From JAJFUE01 sp039683515 (GTDB lineage Bacteria; Sumerlaeota; Sumerlaeia; MVZB01), in the NCBI GenBank assembly GCA_039683515.1, contig JBDKRG010000010.1, forward strand, positions 267,278 through 331,277: DNA of 64,000 bases, in the 5' to 3' direction. The notes under the pieces were generated by a model. It did no database searches and was not told the origin of the DNA. It saw only the letters and a program-made list of their open reading frames with translations. Shown here in pieces: positions 1 through 7,446 of this stretch; within the stretch, counting starts at the first letter, position 1; each line of letters starts with the position of its first letter. Position numbers and translations under genes: made by a program.

Positions 1-1
1 G

Positions 2-496
2 ACGCAGGACCTCATCTGGGCGATCCAGGCGCACATCATCAGCCTCTACATCAAGGGCCTGCGCCTCGTGCTGATTATTGACGAGGTGCATTTCCTGACG
101 GCCGAACCGCTTCACATTTTAAGGACGCTGTCGAACCTCGAGGTCCCCGAACGCAAGCTGGTCACGGTGCTGCTGTTCGGCGAGCAGTGCTTCCTCGAGA
201 AGATGAAGCGGCCCGATTTCAAGGCGGTCTTCAGCCGGATGTTCACGCGCGTCGAGCTGCGCCCCCTGCGCGGCCAGGAGATCGCCCAATACGTGAAGTT
301 CCGCCTGCTGGTCGCCGGCGGCCGGCCGGCGCTCTTCGCCGACGATGTCTTTGCCCCGCTCGAAGGGCTCTCGCAGGGGATCCCGCGCGAGCTCAACCGG
401 ATTTGCCACAACGCGCTCATCTGGGCCGCGCGTCATGGACAGGAGTCGATCACGGCCGAGACGCTGCGCCAGCTCGTTGAGGCGCACCGGGTGTGA
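2..496 (+). CDS. ExeA/GspA-like AAA ATPase, C-terminal part (5' end outside window)
   Basis: The frame is open from the window edge, so only the last 164 residues are present. A hydrophobic strand ending in the Walker B-like motif LIIDEVHFL is followed by a sensor-like region (LFGEQCFLEKMKRPDFKAVF, then SRMFTRVELRPL) and an all-helical end (GIPRELNRICHNAL). This order is typical of the ExeA/GspA and TniB-like AAA ATPases that bind ATP and often work with secretion or pilus machinery. The Walker A motif must lie upstream of the window. The pilin operon 800 bp downstream makes a pilus or secretion role plausible, but that is inference. The stop overlaps the start of the next small frame (GTGTGA). 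Confidence 0.75.
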   Translation, partial: TQDLIWAIQAHIISLYIKGLRLVLIIDEVHFLTAEPLHILRTLSNLEVPERKLVTVLLFGEQCFLEKMKRPDFKAVFSRMFTRVELRPLRGQEIAQYVKFRLLVAGGRPALFADDVFAPLEGLSQGIPRELNRICHNALIWAARHGQESITAETLRQLVEAHRV

Positions 497-699
497 GACC
501 GATCAGACGCCCCGACAGCGCCACGCCCGCGCCGCCGCCGGTCCAGGTCGACCGTAGCCTGCGCACCAAGCTGCGCACCGGGAAGCTGACGCAGTCGCTC
601 TCTTCGCGGGAAGAGGTCGACGAGCGCGAACCCGACGCCCTGTTCGAGCCGATGCCCCCCGCCACGCGCGGCAACGCGACCGAAGAAATAATCGAGTAG
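493..699 (+). CDS. Small hypothetical protein (68 aa), coupled to the ATPase gene
   Basis: A GTG start at 493 overlaps the TGA stop of the upstream ATPase by 4 bases, an arrangement typical of translational coupling. The product is polar and proline-rich at its N-terminus (TPAPPPVQVDR) and acidic towards the end, with no membrane segment and no domain I recognise. Its TAG stop lies inside a GC-rich hairpin repeat (696-720) that also marks the end of other genes in the window. It may be a real small partner of the ATPase or a chance frame. The overlap is the main support. Confidence 0.4.
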   Translation: MRPIRRPDSATPAPPPVQVDRSLRTKLRTGKLTQSLSSREEVDEREPDALFEPMPPATRGNATEEIIE

Positions 700-720
700 G
701 CCGGGTTCGCCGACCCCGGC
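696..720 (+). repeat. Stop-codon hairpin repeat, copy 1
   Basis: GTAGGCCGGGTTCG followed by CCGACCCCGGC forms a hairpin whose first bases contain the TAG stop of the preceding frame. Near-identical copies lie at 23131-23158, 29929-29956 and 43091-43117. Confidence 0.7.
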
Positions 721-920
721 ACGGGATTTCCGGATCCAAAGGCCGTGTCACATCTTTAAGCGGTTCTGAACGCAGGACGGTTCTCGTCGGCAAAAGGCAA
801 CGGGGAGCCCCATTCCGCATAAAATTTCTTGCATTTGCCTATTCAGACTATGATAGTGGATGGCCCGGTGCGCAGTGCGCCTGGGGGTTTGACCTGTACC
901 CGAAGGGGGGTGAACGCATC

Positions 921-1133
921 TTGCCTCAGATCTACGTCGAAGAGAATGAACCCATCGACAAAGCGTTGCGTCGGTTCAAGAAGGAGTGCCAGAAGACTGG
1001 CATCCTGGCCGAATTGCGCAAGCGGGAGTTTTACGAGAAGCCGTCGATCAAGCGTCGCCGGAAGCTCGAGGCCGCCCGTCGCAAGCAGCGGCGCAAGATG
1101 ATCAAGCAGATGCGGAAGATGGAGCGGTATTAA
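921..1133 (+). CDS. rpsU: 30S ribosomal protein S21
   Basis: The 70-residue product matches the S21 family in length and character. It begins PQIYVEENEPIDKALRRFKK, has the KREFYEKPS block, and ends in a strongly basic tail (RRKLEAARRKQRRKMIKQ). S21 binds the small subunit near the anti-Shine-Dalgarno end of 16S rRNA and helps initiation. The start is a TTG at 921, chosen because a purine run (AAGGGGGG) lies about 7 bases upstream and no ATG fits the family N-terminus. A TATGAT sequence at 849-854 could be a -10 box, but its -35 spacing is poor. A strong terminator follows at 1161, so it looks monocistronic. Confidence 0.95.
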   Translation: MPQIYVEENEPIDKALRRFKKECQKTGILAELRKREFYEKPSIKRRRKLEAARRKQRRKMIKQMRKMERY

Positions 1134-1160
1134 GCCGCGCCTTCAGAACCGTTTCTACGA

Positions 1161-1196
1161 AACGCCCCCGGTCAACCGATCGGGGGCGTTTTTTTT
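1161..1196 (+). terminator. Intrinsic terminator of rpsU
   Basis: A perfect 10 bp stem (AACGCCCCCG at 1161-1170 with CGGGGGCGTT at 1181-1190), extendable by three pairs into the loop, is followed by a run of T residues. Confidence 0.92.
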
Positions 1197-1199
1197 AGA

Positions 1200-1262
1200 G
1201 ATGAGCTTTGAGCGATGAGAGATGAGATGCATTCTCTCATCGCTCATCTCTCAAAGCTCATC
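1200..1262. repeat. Imperfect 63 bp palindrome between rpsU and the pilin operon
   Basis: GATGAGCTTTGAG at 1200-1212 is mirrored by CTCAAAGCTCATC ending at 1262. Between the arms, GATGAG/CTCATC units are repeated on both sides. It sits between converging genes just after the rpsU terminator and has no T run of its own. Confidence 0.6.
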
Positions 1263-1270
1263 GCCAGTTT

Positions 1271-2980
1271 TTATTGTTCCGGCATTTCCCAGTTGGTGCG
1301 CTTCATGTAGATGACCGACGGGGCTCCGGGCGGGCCGGCGAGGCCGCCGAGCGCCGTGTCCCACGACCACAGCCGGTTGGGCGGCGAGTAGAAATTCCCC
1401 GTCTGCTTCCAGATCCCCAGCGCGATCTCGCTTTCCCACATGTTGATGATCGACCCGCTGAACTTCAGGTTCACCCCGCTCCACTGTTCGAGCAGGCGAA
1501 AATAATTTTCCACGCCGCCGCTGTAGTTGCCGTCCGCCGTTGCGACGATCCCCTGCATGCAGACGCAGTTGACGGTCGTCTGGTTGGCGATGCGCTTGCT
1601 GTAATCGGTGCTGTTCGCATCGCTCCATTTGTTGGACAGGATGCTGAGCGCGTCGGCCGCGACCATGGCCAGCTGTTTGTTGGTCGTGTTGTAGTCGCCC
1701 TGGATGTAGAGCGGGTTGGGGGTGGCGACGGTGAAGCCGCCCGCGCTGGAGGAGGGGAGCGTCGAGCCGTTGACCAGCCGGACGGCGTCGTATTTGTTGC
1801 CGCCCTGTTCGTTGGCGACGTACAGGATGCCGTTGCTGGGCGAGACGCCGCTGGCCCGCAGCCGGCTGATGTCGATGTCGAGCGAGTTGACCGTTTTTCC
1901 CTCGCGCGCGTCGTAGAACGTGGTGATCTTCGCGATCTCGTAGCTCGTGCTGCCGACCTTGTACGTGAGCGGAACCGAGGCGCCCGAGGCGCTCTGGCCC
2001 TCGATCGTCCCGTTGGTCTTGACGAGGACCTTGAGGTCGGCCTTGTTCTCGAATTTTTCGTCCTTGAGGGCCTGACTGTCGCCCGAGTCGGCGCGCTCGA
2101 TGATCGCGTGCGGGTCGACGGTCGTCGGCAGCGGCAGCGACATGTCGGTGATCCCCTGCGAGGAGTCGGCCAGGCCGTTCCCCCAGCGCTCCGGCGCGGC
2201 GGTCGCCCAGTCGGCGTCGGCGTGGGTCAGCCAGCCGTCGGCGTCGTTGCCGCGCTTCATGCTGACCATGTCGCCGTCATTGCTGAAGCGCACGTCGCCG
2301 CTCGAGCCGCTCTGGCCGGAGCTCGGCGCCCGGCCGTGATAGACCGACCCGGCGACCGACACCGGCGCGAGGAAATCCAGCCCGTTGTTGGACTGGAAAT
2401 AGGCGTCGCCGTTGGTGTGGACGAGGCCGTTGACCTGCATCGCGGCCCCCGGCGCGATCTCCATGAGCTTGTCGTAGAAGATCGCGAAGATGTAGAGCGG
2501 GACGTAGGTGATCACGACCGTCTGGCGCAGCGTGACGCCGGGGTGGGTGAGCCGGTCGGCGGTGTTGCCGCGCTTGCGGGCCGTGACCTCGATCTCGTAG
2601 GCAAGCTGCTTGACGGAGTAGCCCTTGAGCGAGCCTTCCGTAATCAGGAACGGGCCGTCCTGCGTCTTGGTCGCCGTGAACTTCGGGTATTCGTAGCCGG
2701 CGACGACGGGCGGCGTGATCGCGGCCATCTGCGCCTCGAAGTCGGCCGCGTGGTAATCCTTGAGGAACTGCATCTGCGCGTAGGCCTTGTTGAGGGCCTC
2801 CTCGCAGGCGGCGAATTCGTCCTTGTAGGTCTCGTAGCGGGCGCGGTTGAGCGTCTGCTGGCGCGCCATCATGACCAGCCCGCCCGTCATCCCGATCAGC
2901 AGCAGGCCAAGCACCAGGACGACCGCCATGGCCATGCCGCGCCGCCCCCGGGCAGGGGAGTGAGTCAACCGGATCATCAT
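1271..2980 (-). CDS. PilX/GspK-like minor pilin with large C-terminal domain (DUF4900-like)
   Basis: This 569-residue protein starts with a short basic leader, RGRRG, then a hydrophobic helix (MAMAVVLVLGLLLIGMTGGL). That is a class III signal without the Glu5 of major pilins, which is characteristic of the PilX/GspK position in a minor-pilin tip complex. The helix is followed by a coiled segment and a large extracytoplasmic domain with VNGLVHTNGDAYF and SVAGSVYHG motifs, resembling DUF4900-type proteins. The ATG at 2980 was chosen because AAGGAG lies 9 bases upstream. An earlier ATG at 3001 overlaps the previous stop but lacks a good site. It is the last gene of a three-gene pilin operon. A protein with the same architecture is encoded at 53386-54813. 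Confidence 0.75.
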   Translation of the reverse strand: MMIRLTHSPARGRRGMAMAVVLVLGLLLIGMTGGLVMMARQQTLNRARYETYKDEFAACEEALNKAYAQMQFLKDYHAADFEAQMAAITPPVVAGYEYPKFTATKTQDGPFLITEGSLKGYSVKQLAYEIEVTARKRGNTADRLTHPGVTLRQTVVITYVPLYIFAIFYDKLMEIAPGAAMQVNGLVHTNGDAYFQSNNGLDFLAPVSVAGSVYHGRAPSSGQSGSSGDVRFSNDGDMVSMKRGNDADGWLTHADADWATAAPERWGNGLADSSQGITDMSLPLPTTVDPHAIIERADSGDSQALKDEKFENKADLKVLVKTNGTIEGQSASGASVPLTYKVGSTSYEIAKITTFYDAREGKTVNSLDIDISRLRASGVSPSNGILYVANEQGGNKYDAVRLVNGSTLPSSSAGGFTVATPNPLYIQGDYNTTNKQLAMVAADALSILSNKWSDANSTDYSKRIANQTTVNCVCMQGIVATADGNYSGGVENYFRLLEQWSGVNLKFSGSIINMWESEIALGIWKQTGNFYSPPNRLWSWDTALGGLAGPPGAPSVIYMKRTNWEMPEQ

Positions 2981-2993
2981 TGCGGAGGGCTCC

Positions 2994-3581
2994 TTATCCA
3001 TTGCGCGGCGCCACGGTCGCCGTGATCTCCGTCCCCTGCAGGCCGGGGCCGGATTTGGCGTTGTTGACGGCCTTGACGCTCTCATCGAGCGAGTCGCCGG
3101 CCCGCAGCCGCACGACGAGCGAGCTTGCATCGCCTTGATACGTGAACAGCGCCTGGCCCGGGATCGGCGTCACCCATCGGGCCAGCACGACTTCGTCGCC
3201 GGCCTGCGAGGTATTGGGGTCGTAGACGAGCCGGTTGTCCCACGGCGTCTGCAGGTTGTCGTCGTCCGAGACGAGCCGGATCGTGCGGGTGCCGAGCGTC
3301 TCGCCTTGCCAGGCCAGCTCGAGCCAGTTGCCCGCGGCGGCCGTGTTGCCGTCGTCGTCACGCACCCGCAGCGGCATCGTGGCCGGTCGGACGGCGCGGT
3401 TGATCCCTTCGAGCGCGGATTGCGCCTCCACGACCGAGCGCTGCTGGATGCCGACCGAGCGGCCGATCCGGCTGCTGTAGACGACAAGCGACATGATCCC
3501 GATCCCGGCCAGGGCGCTGATGGCGCTGGCCACGATGAGCTCGGTGAGGGTAAACCCCCGGCGTGCGGCGTGCGTGCGCAT
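2994..3581 (-). CDS. PilW/GspJ-like minor pilin
   Basis: The 195-residue product begins MRTHAARRG, with a prepilin-peptidase site G9 / FTLTE (Glu at +5), and continues with the hydrophobic helix LIVASAISALAGIGIMSLVV. The remaining ~160 residues form a beta-rich domain of the PilW/GspJ type. The prepilin would be cleaved and N-methylated by PilD and built into a pilus or pseudopilus tip. The ATG overlaps the upstream TGA by one base (TGATG), so it is translationally coupled to the PilV-like gene, and the PilX-like gene follows after about a dozen bases. Longer in-frame starts upstream lie entirely within the preceding gene and were rejected. Confidence 0.8.
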   Translation of the reverse strand: MRTHAARRGFTLTELIVASAISALAGIGIMSLVVYSSRIGRSVGIQQRSVVEAQSALEGINRAVRPATMPLRVRDDDGNTAAAGNWLELAWQGETLGTRTIRLVSDDDNLQTPWDNRLVYDPNTSQAGDEVVLARWVTPIPGQALFTYQGDASSLVVRLRAGDSLDESVKAVNNAKSGPGLQGTEITATVAPRNG

Positions 3582-4243
3582 CAGAAGCCCAGTCCCTTCC
3601 GGCTGCGGGTGTTGACGATCAGCGATTCGATCGTCTGGTGATACTCGCGGCCGCGGTAGGTCCATGTGGTGGTGATTTCGACCGTCTTGCCGTTGTTGAT
3701 CAGGTAGCCGGTCCCCTTGGACGGCTTATACGCGAGGGGAGCGGCGAGGTTGAGTTGCTTGATGTTGTTGCCGGCGATGAGGGCGCTCTGGCCGGCGCCG
3801 TCGCCGCTGACGAGGAACACCGTGTCGCCCGCCCACTCGTCGGCCGTCCAGCGGGTCTTGGCCTCGTCGTCGACCAGGTTGTTGACGCTGGCGTCGACCA
3901 GCGTGCCGAACCCCTTGAACTGGAAGGCGACGGCGCAGCGGATGTCGAGCGTCTGGTCAATATAGACCGGCGGCACGGTGTCCACCGTGATGTCGGGGTA
4001 ATGGTCGGCGTCCACATGGTCGAAGTCGTCGATCATCATCTGTTCGAGGTAGCCCTGGGCGATGTTCTTGGCGACCATGGCATTGGTGTTGAGCCGGGCC
4101 ATGTACGAGGCGTATTGCAGGCCGCCGATCACCGACAGCGCGATGAGCGACAGGAGGAAGCAGGCGACGACGACTTCCACGAGCGAAAACGCGCCGCTCG
4201 CCCGTCGAACGGGACGTCCATGATCAGGAAACGGCCGGTGCAT
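3581..4243 (-). CDS. PilV/GspI-like minor pilin
   Basis: The 220-residue product has a basic leader, then A18 / FSLVE (Ala at -1, Glu23 at +5), and a hydrophobic helix with VVVACFLLSLIALSVIGG. This is a class III prepilin signal. The rest is a soluble domain containing three central VD repeats (VDADHYPDITVDTV). It is the first gene of a PilV-PilW-PilX set read towards the window start. The -1 Ala instead of Gly is tolerated by prepilin peptidases. The same gene order recurs at 53-56 kb. Confidence 0.8.
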   Translation of the reverse strand: MHRPFPDHGRPVRRASGAFSLVEVVVACFLLSLIALSVIGGLQYASYMARLNTNAMVAKNIAQGYLEQMMIDDFDHVDADHYPDITVDTVPPVYIDQTLDIRCAVAFQFKGFGTLVDASVNNLVDDEAKTRWTADEWAGDTVFLVSGDGAGQSALIAGNNIKQLNLAAPLAYKPSKGTGYLINNGKTVEITTTWTYRGREYHQTIESLIVNTRSRKGLGF

Positions 4244-4464
4244 CGAGGCAACTCCCGTCGCAACCGAATCTCATGCGTGGTGGTGGGATGGTGATGTGCG
4301 TCGAGGATGAAGAACCCGCCGCCTACTTCATCGGACGTCCGGGCGCGCGACTCAAGCCGGGCATCCGGGTGTCATCATTTGGGAGACAGCCCGTCAGCGG
4401 CGGCGCCCGCGGGACGCGGAGTTCGATCACGGCATCCGGGCACGGTCCTTTTGAGTGTTTTTTC

Positions 4465-4496
4465 AAGGTTCGTTAAATGTTAATTTAACGAACCTT
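4465..4496. promoter_or_regulatory. Perfect 14 bp inverted repeat, candidate operator
   Basis: AAGGTTCGTTAAAT and its exact reverse complement are separated by the 4-base spacer GTTA. There is no T run on either strand, so it is not an intrinsic terminator. A related half-site, GGTTCGTTTAAT, lies at 4592-4603, just before the promoter at 4631. Two or more sites of this kind upstream of a promoter suggest a dimeric DNA-binding protein. The regulator is unknown. Confidence 0.5.
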
Positions 4497-4630
4497 TGCC
4501 GCCGGGCCGGGTGGGCGGGGCCACAGCGTTCCCGCCAGCCGCCTTAAGCCGCGTCCGTTCAAGCCGGCGCGGCCGCGGCCGACGGGGGCGCGGTTCGTTT
4601 AATCCGCGCGGTTCCCCTCCATCTGGGCTC

Positions 4631-4660
4631 TTGACAACCCCACGGCAACCCGGATAGGCT
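4631..4660 (+). promoter_or_regulatory. Sigma-70-type promoter upstream of the L,D-transpeptidase gene
   Basis: TTGACA (4631-4636), an 18-base spacer, then TAGGCT (4655-4660). Transcription should start near 4667, at the base of the hairpin that follows. Confidence 0.6.
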
Positions 4661-4661
4661 G

Positions 4662-4719
4662 AAATCCCGTAGACGAGACCGACCCAACCCGGGAACGCTC
4701 GGCTACGGGATTTTTTTTT
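4662..4719 (+). terminator. Leader hairpin with T run (attenuator or end of a short RNA)
   Basis: AAATCCCGTAG (4662-4672) pairs with CTACGGGATTT (4703-4713), an inner CGAG/CTCG pair extends it, and nine T residues follow. The hairpin begins at the predicted transcription start and ends 38 bases before the GTG start of the next gene. It could therefore terminate a ~50-nt RNA or regulate read-through into the gene. Confidence 0.6.
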
Positions 4720-4756
4720 GAAGGGGCCCACACGGCGGGCCAAGGAGGCTTCGAGC

Positions 4757-6151
4757 GTGGCATCGGTGCGTCGCACCCTCAGCACGATCCTGATCCTGAT
4801 TATCGTCGCGGCGATCGCCGCCGGTGGCGTGATCGGGTATGGCTACTACCAGCGCTGGTCGATGGGCCGGCAGTTCACGGCCGTCCGCCAGCTGGTGACC
4901 GACAAGAAGTTCCAGGAAGCCGAGACCCAGCTGGCGGCCCTGGAGGGCCGGGCCCAGCCCGGCCAGTCGTGGCTGGCCGACTGGGTCGACCTGCGCCTGC
5001 AGGCCTTGGAAGGCATCAACGACCAGGAGTCGGCCGCCCAGTGGGCAGCCAAGGCGCTGAACCCGGACAAGGCCTGGGTCCAGCAGGGCGACGACGGGTG
5101 GGTGAGAGCCCACCTGATCCTCGGCCGGCGCGCCGTGAACCAGGAGCAGCTGGACGCCGCCCGTGAGCATTTCAACGCCCTGGCTTCCCTCGCCCCCGAT
5201 CAATTTGGCCATACCGAGGGCCAGTTGGGGCTGGGCTGGGTCGACCTGGCCACGCCGGGCAAGGTGCAGGAAGGCCGCGACCGGCTCGCCGCCCTGCTCG
5301 ACACCCTCCGCAACGACCACGCGATGCGGGCCGACGTGGAAGCCGCCCTGGGACGCGCCAACCTGTTCCTGCTGATGTCCCCCGAGCCGCACGAAGGCGA
5401 CGAGATTTACGCCATCCAGAAGGGCGACTCGATGGACCGGCTGCGCCGCAAATACAAGGTCTCGGCCGACCTGCTGATGCGCGTCAACCGGATCACGAAC
5501 CCGCAGGCCCTGAGCATCGGCCACCGGATCAAGATCCCGAAGCTTGAGCTGTCGATCCTTGTCAATAAATCGGATAACACGCTGACCCTCTATAACCACG
5601 GCAAGTTTTTCAAGAAGTACGACGTCCGCACCGGGCAGTACGAATACATGACCCCGCCGGGCGAATACACGATCCAGCGCAAGGTCGTCGATCCGCCGTG
5701 GACCGACCCCAAGACCGGCGCGCGCCTTGGGCCCGGCGACCCGAACAACCAGCTCGGCTGCCGCTGGATGGAAATCAGCGGCTCGATCGGCATCCACGAG
5801 GCGATCGACCCGAACACGATCGGGACGTATTCCTCGAACGGCTGCGTCGGCCTCGTTAAGGACGACGTCATCGAACTCTATGACCTCGTCAGCGTCGGCA
5901 CGCCGGTCAAGATCATCGGCGCGCGCGGAGCCACCGGCGCCGCCCTGTCGGCGACCGACCTGACCGCGCCCGCCCGGCGCGGCACGGGCGCCTCCGCCCC
6001 GCCGGCAGGCATGCAGCAGGCTCCGGCCGCCGCGCCCGCCGCCCCGCAGCCCCCGGCGATGACCCCCGCCGGCCGCTCCAGCATCCCGGTCCCGGCCCGG
6101 CCGGAACGTTCTAGATCACGCAATCACGCACAGGAAGGAACCCGCCGATGA
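4757..6151 (+). CDS. LysM and L,D-transpeptidase (YkuD) envelope protein
   Basis: The 464-residue protein has an N-terminal membrane anchor (about residues 7-29, ILILIIVAAIAAGGVIGYGY) and a helical, TPR-like region (30-210). A LysM peptidoglycan-binding domain follows (about 214-262, with KGDSMDRLRRKYKVSADLL), then a YkuD domain (about 264-395) and a Pro/Ala-rich tail. The YkuD motif has His347 and catalytic Cys363 in SSNGCVGL. The usual SHGC-x-R has Asn for His and Gly for Arg. The enzyme should make 3-3 peptidoglycan cross-links or attach proteins in the periplasm. GTG 4757 was chosen because AAGGAGG ends 8 bases upstream. The TTG at 4718 lies in the leader T run. The stop overlaps hisG by 4 bases. 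Confidence 0.88.
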   Translation: MASVRRTLSTILILIIVAAIAAGGVIGYGYYQRWSMGRQFTAVRQLVTDKKFQEAETQLAALEGRAQPGQSWLADWVDLRLQALEGINDQESAAQWAAKALNPDKAWVQQGDDGWVRAHLILGRRAVNQEQLDAAREHFNALASLAPDQFGHTEGQLGLGWVDLATPGKVQEGRDRLAALLDTLRNDHAMRADVEAALGRANLFLLMSPEPHEGDEIYAIQKGDSMDRLRRKYKVSADLLMRVNRITNPQALSIGHRIKIPKLELSILVNKSDNTLTLYNHGKFFKKYDVRTGQYEYMTPPGEYTIQRKVVDPPWTDPKTGARLGPGDPNNQLGCRWMEISGSIGIHEAIDPNTIGTYSSNGCVGLVKDDVIELYDLVSVGTPVKIIGARGATGAALSATDLTAPARRGTGASAPPAGMQQAPAAAPAAPQPPAMTPAGRSSIPVPARPERSRSRNHAQEGTRR

Positions 6152-7023
6152 CTCCCCTGCTCCGGCTCGGTCTGCCCAAGGGCAGCCTGCAGGACGCCAC
6201 CCTGGACCTGATGAGAAAGGCCGGCTTCTTTTTCAACATCAGCAGCCGCTCCTATTACGTCGGCAGCGACGACCCCGAGATCGAGGCGGTCCTGATCCGC
6301 GCCCAGGAACTCGGCCGCTACGTCTCCCAAGGCAAGTTCGACGTCGGCCTGACCGGCCTCGACTGGATCATGGAGACCGACGCCGACGTGGTCGAGGTCT
6401 GCACGCTGGTCTATTCCAAGGCCTCGATGCGCCCGGTCCGCTGGGTGCTGGCGGTGCCTCAGGACAGCGAAATCCAGTCGGTCAAGGACCTCGAGGGCAA
6501 GCGGATCGCCACCGAGGTCGTGAACCTTACCCGGCACTGGCTCGAAAAGCACGGCGTCAAGGCCGAGGTCGAGTTCAGCTGGGGGGCCACCGAGATCAAG
6601 GCCCCTCAGTTCGTCGACGCCATCGTGGAAGTGACCGAAACCGGCAGCAGCCTGAGGGCCAACAAGCTCCGCGTCGTGGACACGCTCCTGGAGTCCTCGA
6701 CCCGCCTGATCGCCAGCAAGGCGGCGTGGGCCGATCCCGCCAAGCGCGAGAAGATCGAAAACATCGCCATGTTGCTCCAGGCCGCGATCGCGGCCGAGGG
6801 CAAGGTCGGCCTCAAGATGAACGTCCCGAAGAAGGCCCTGGGCGAGATCGAGAAACTGCTGCCGGCCATGACGTCGCCGACGATTTCGCACCTGGTCGAC
6901 GCCGACTGGGTGGCGATCGAAGTCATCGCCGATGAAAATCAGGTCAAGCAAGTCATCCCCGCCCTCAAACGCGCCGGCGCGACGGGGATCATTGAGTATC
7001 CTCTGAATAAGGTGATCGACTGA
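6148..7023 (+). CDS. hisG: ATP phosphoribosyltransferase, long form
   Basis: The 291-residue HisG catalyses the first step of histidine synthesis, joining ATP and PRPP. The N-terminal part (LRLGLPKGSLQDATLDLMRKAG) and the core (VDAIVEVTETGSSLRANKL) match the catalytic domain. The last ~75 residues (VGLKMNVPKKALGEIEKLLPAM and on) form the C-terminal ACT-like regulatory domain of the long HisG type, which is feedback-inhibited by histidine and needs no HisZ. The ATG overlaps the preceding stop (ATGA) and has AGGAAGGAA upstream. No other his gene is in the window, so it is separated from the rest of the pathway and coupled to an envelope gene. Confidence 0.95.
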   Translation: MTPLLRLGLPKGSLQDATLDLMRKAGFFFNISSRSYYVGSDDPEIEAVLIRAQELGRYVSQGKFDVGLTGLDWIMETDADVVEVCTLVYSKASMRPVRWVLAVPQDSEIQSVKDLEGKRIATEVVNLTRHWLEKHGVKAEVEFSWGATEIKAPQFVDAIVEVTETGSSLRANKLRVVDTLLESSTRLIASKAAWADPAKREKIENIAMLLQAAIAAEGKVGLKMNVPKKALGEIEKLLPAMTSPTISHLVDADWVAIEVIADENQVKQVIPALKRAGATGIIEYPLNKVID

Positions 7024-7035
7024 AAGGAATGAACA

Positions 7036-7446
7036 ATGAAATCATTGCAACAAATCAAGCAAGCCCCCTTATCTTTCTGGCTTGGTTTTGGTTGCTATAT
7101 ATTTGTTGTCCTGATGCAATTCATAGGAGATTTCAGCAGCAATGGAGTTTATACAGCGAATGATGGCAGTATCCACCAAGTGCCGCTTTCGTCAATGCTT
7201 CTTACTCTGCTATTTGGGCTTGTCTTTGGTTTGGCGCTATTGATTGGTTCAAGGGTCGCTTATGTTCTCATTTTGCTTTTCGTTGCATGCGCCATGCTTC
7301 TTTCGCTTGGTCTCCCAAATATAACATTGTTAGATTACGTTTTCTTAGTGTTTGGGCTCCTTACGCTTGTCTTTTTTTCGATGTGTTGGCGCTATTTCTT
7401 TACCCCAACGAACAAAATTAATATTGAAAACAATAGCGCCTCATGA
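7036..7446 (+). CDS. Small four-helix membrane protein of unknown function, AT-rich
   Basis: The 136-residue product has about four hydrophobic helices (roughly residues 12-31, 52-72, 74-93, 96-116) and a polar tail ending NKINIENNSAS. I do not recognise a family. AAAGGAA lies just upstream of the ATG, and the stop overlaps kdsB by 4 bases (ATGA), so it is coupled in the hisG-kdsB operon. Its base composition is clearly more AT-rich than its neighbours, with A/T at most third codon positions, which suggests recent acquisition or relaxed selection. Its position next to kdsB hints at an envelope role, but that is only a guess. Confidence 0.7.
   Translation: MKSLQQIKQAPLSFWLGFGCYIFVVLMQFIGDFSSNGVYTANDGSIHQVPLSSMLLTLLFGLVFGLALLIGSRVAYVLILLFVACAMLLSLGLPNITLLDYVFLVFGLLTLVFFSMCWRYFFTPTNKINIENNSAS

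Larger units (their letters stand above)
4244..4756. other. Divergent intergenic region between pilin operon and L,D-transpeptidase gene
   Basis: About 510 bases with no convincing gene. They hold a perfect 14 bp inverted repeat (4465-4496), a related half-site (4592-4603), a good promoter (4631-4660) and a hairpin with a T run (4662-4719). A 67-codon frame at 4273-4476 has no recognisable content and was not called. Confidence 0.7.

Noticed and set aside
1271..3025. Long forward-strand frame opposite the pilin operon
   Set aside because: Its Arg/Gly/Val/Asp-rich translation is typical of antisense shadows in GC-rich DNA, and the reverse frame has clear pilin features. Many similar antisense frames elsewhere were dismissed for the same reason.
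4273..4476. 67-codon forward frame in the divergent region
   Set aside because: No ribosome site, no similarity to known families, and it overlaps the region holding regulatory repeats.
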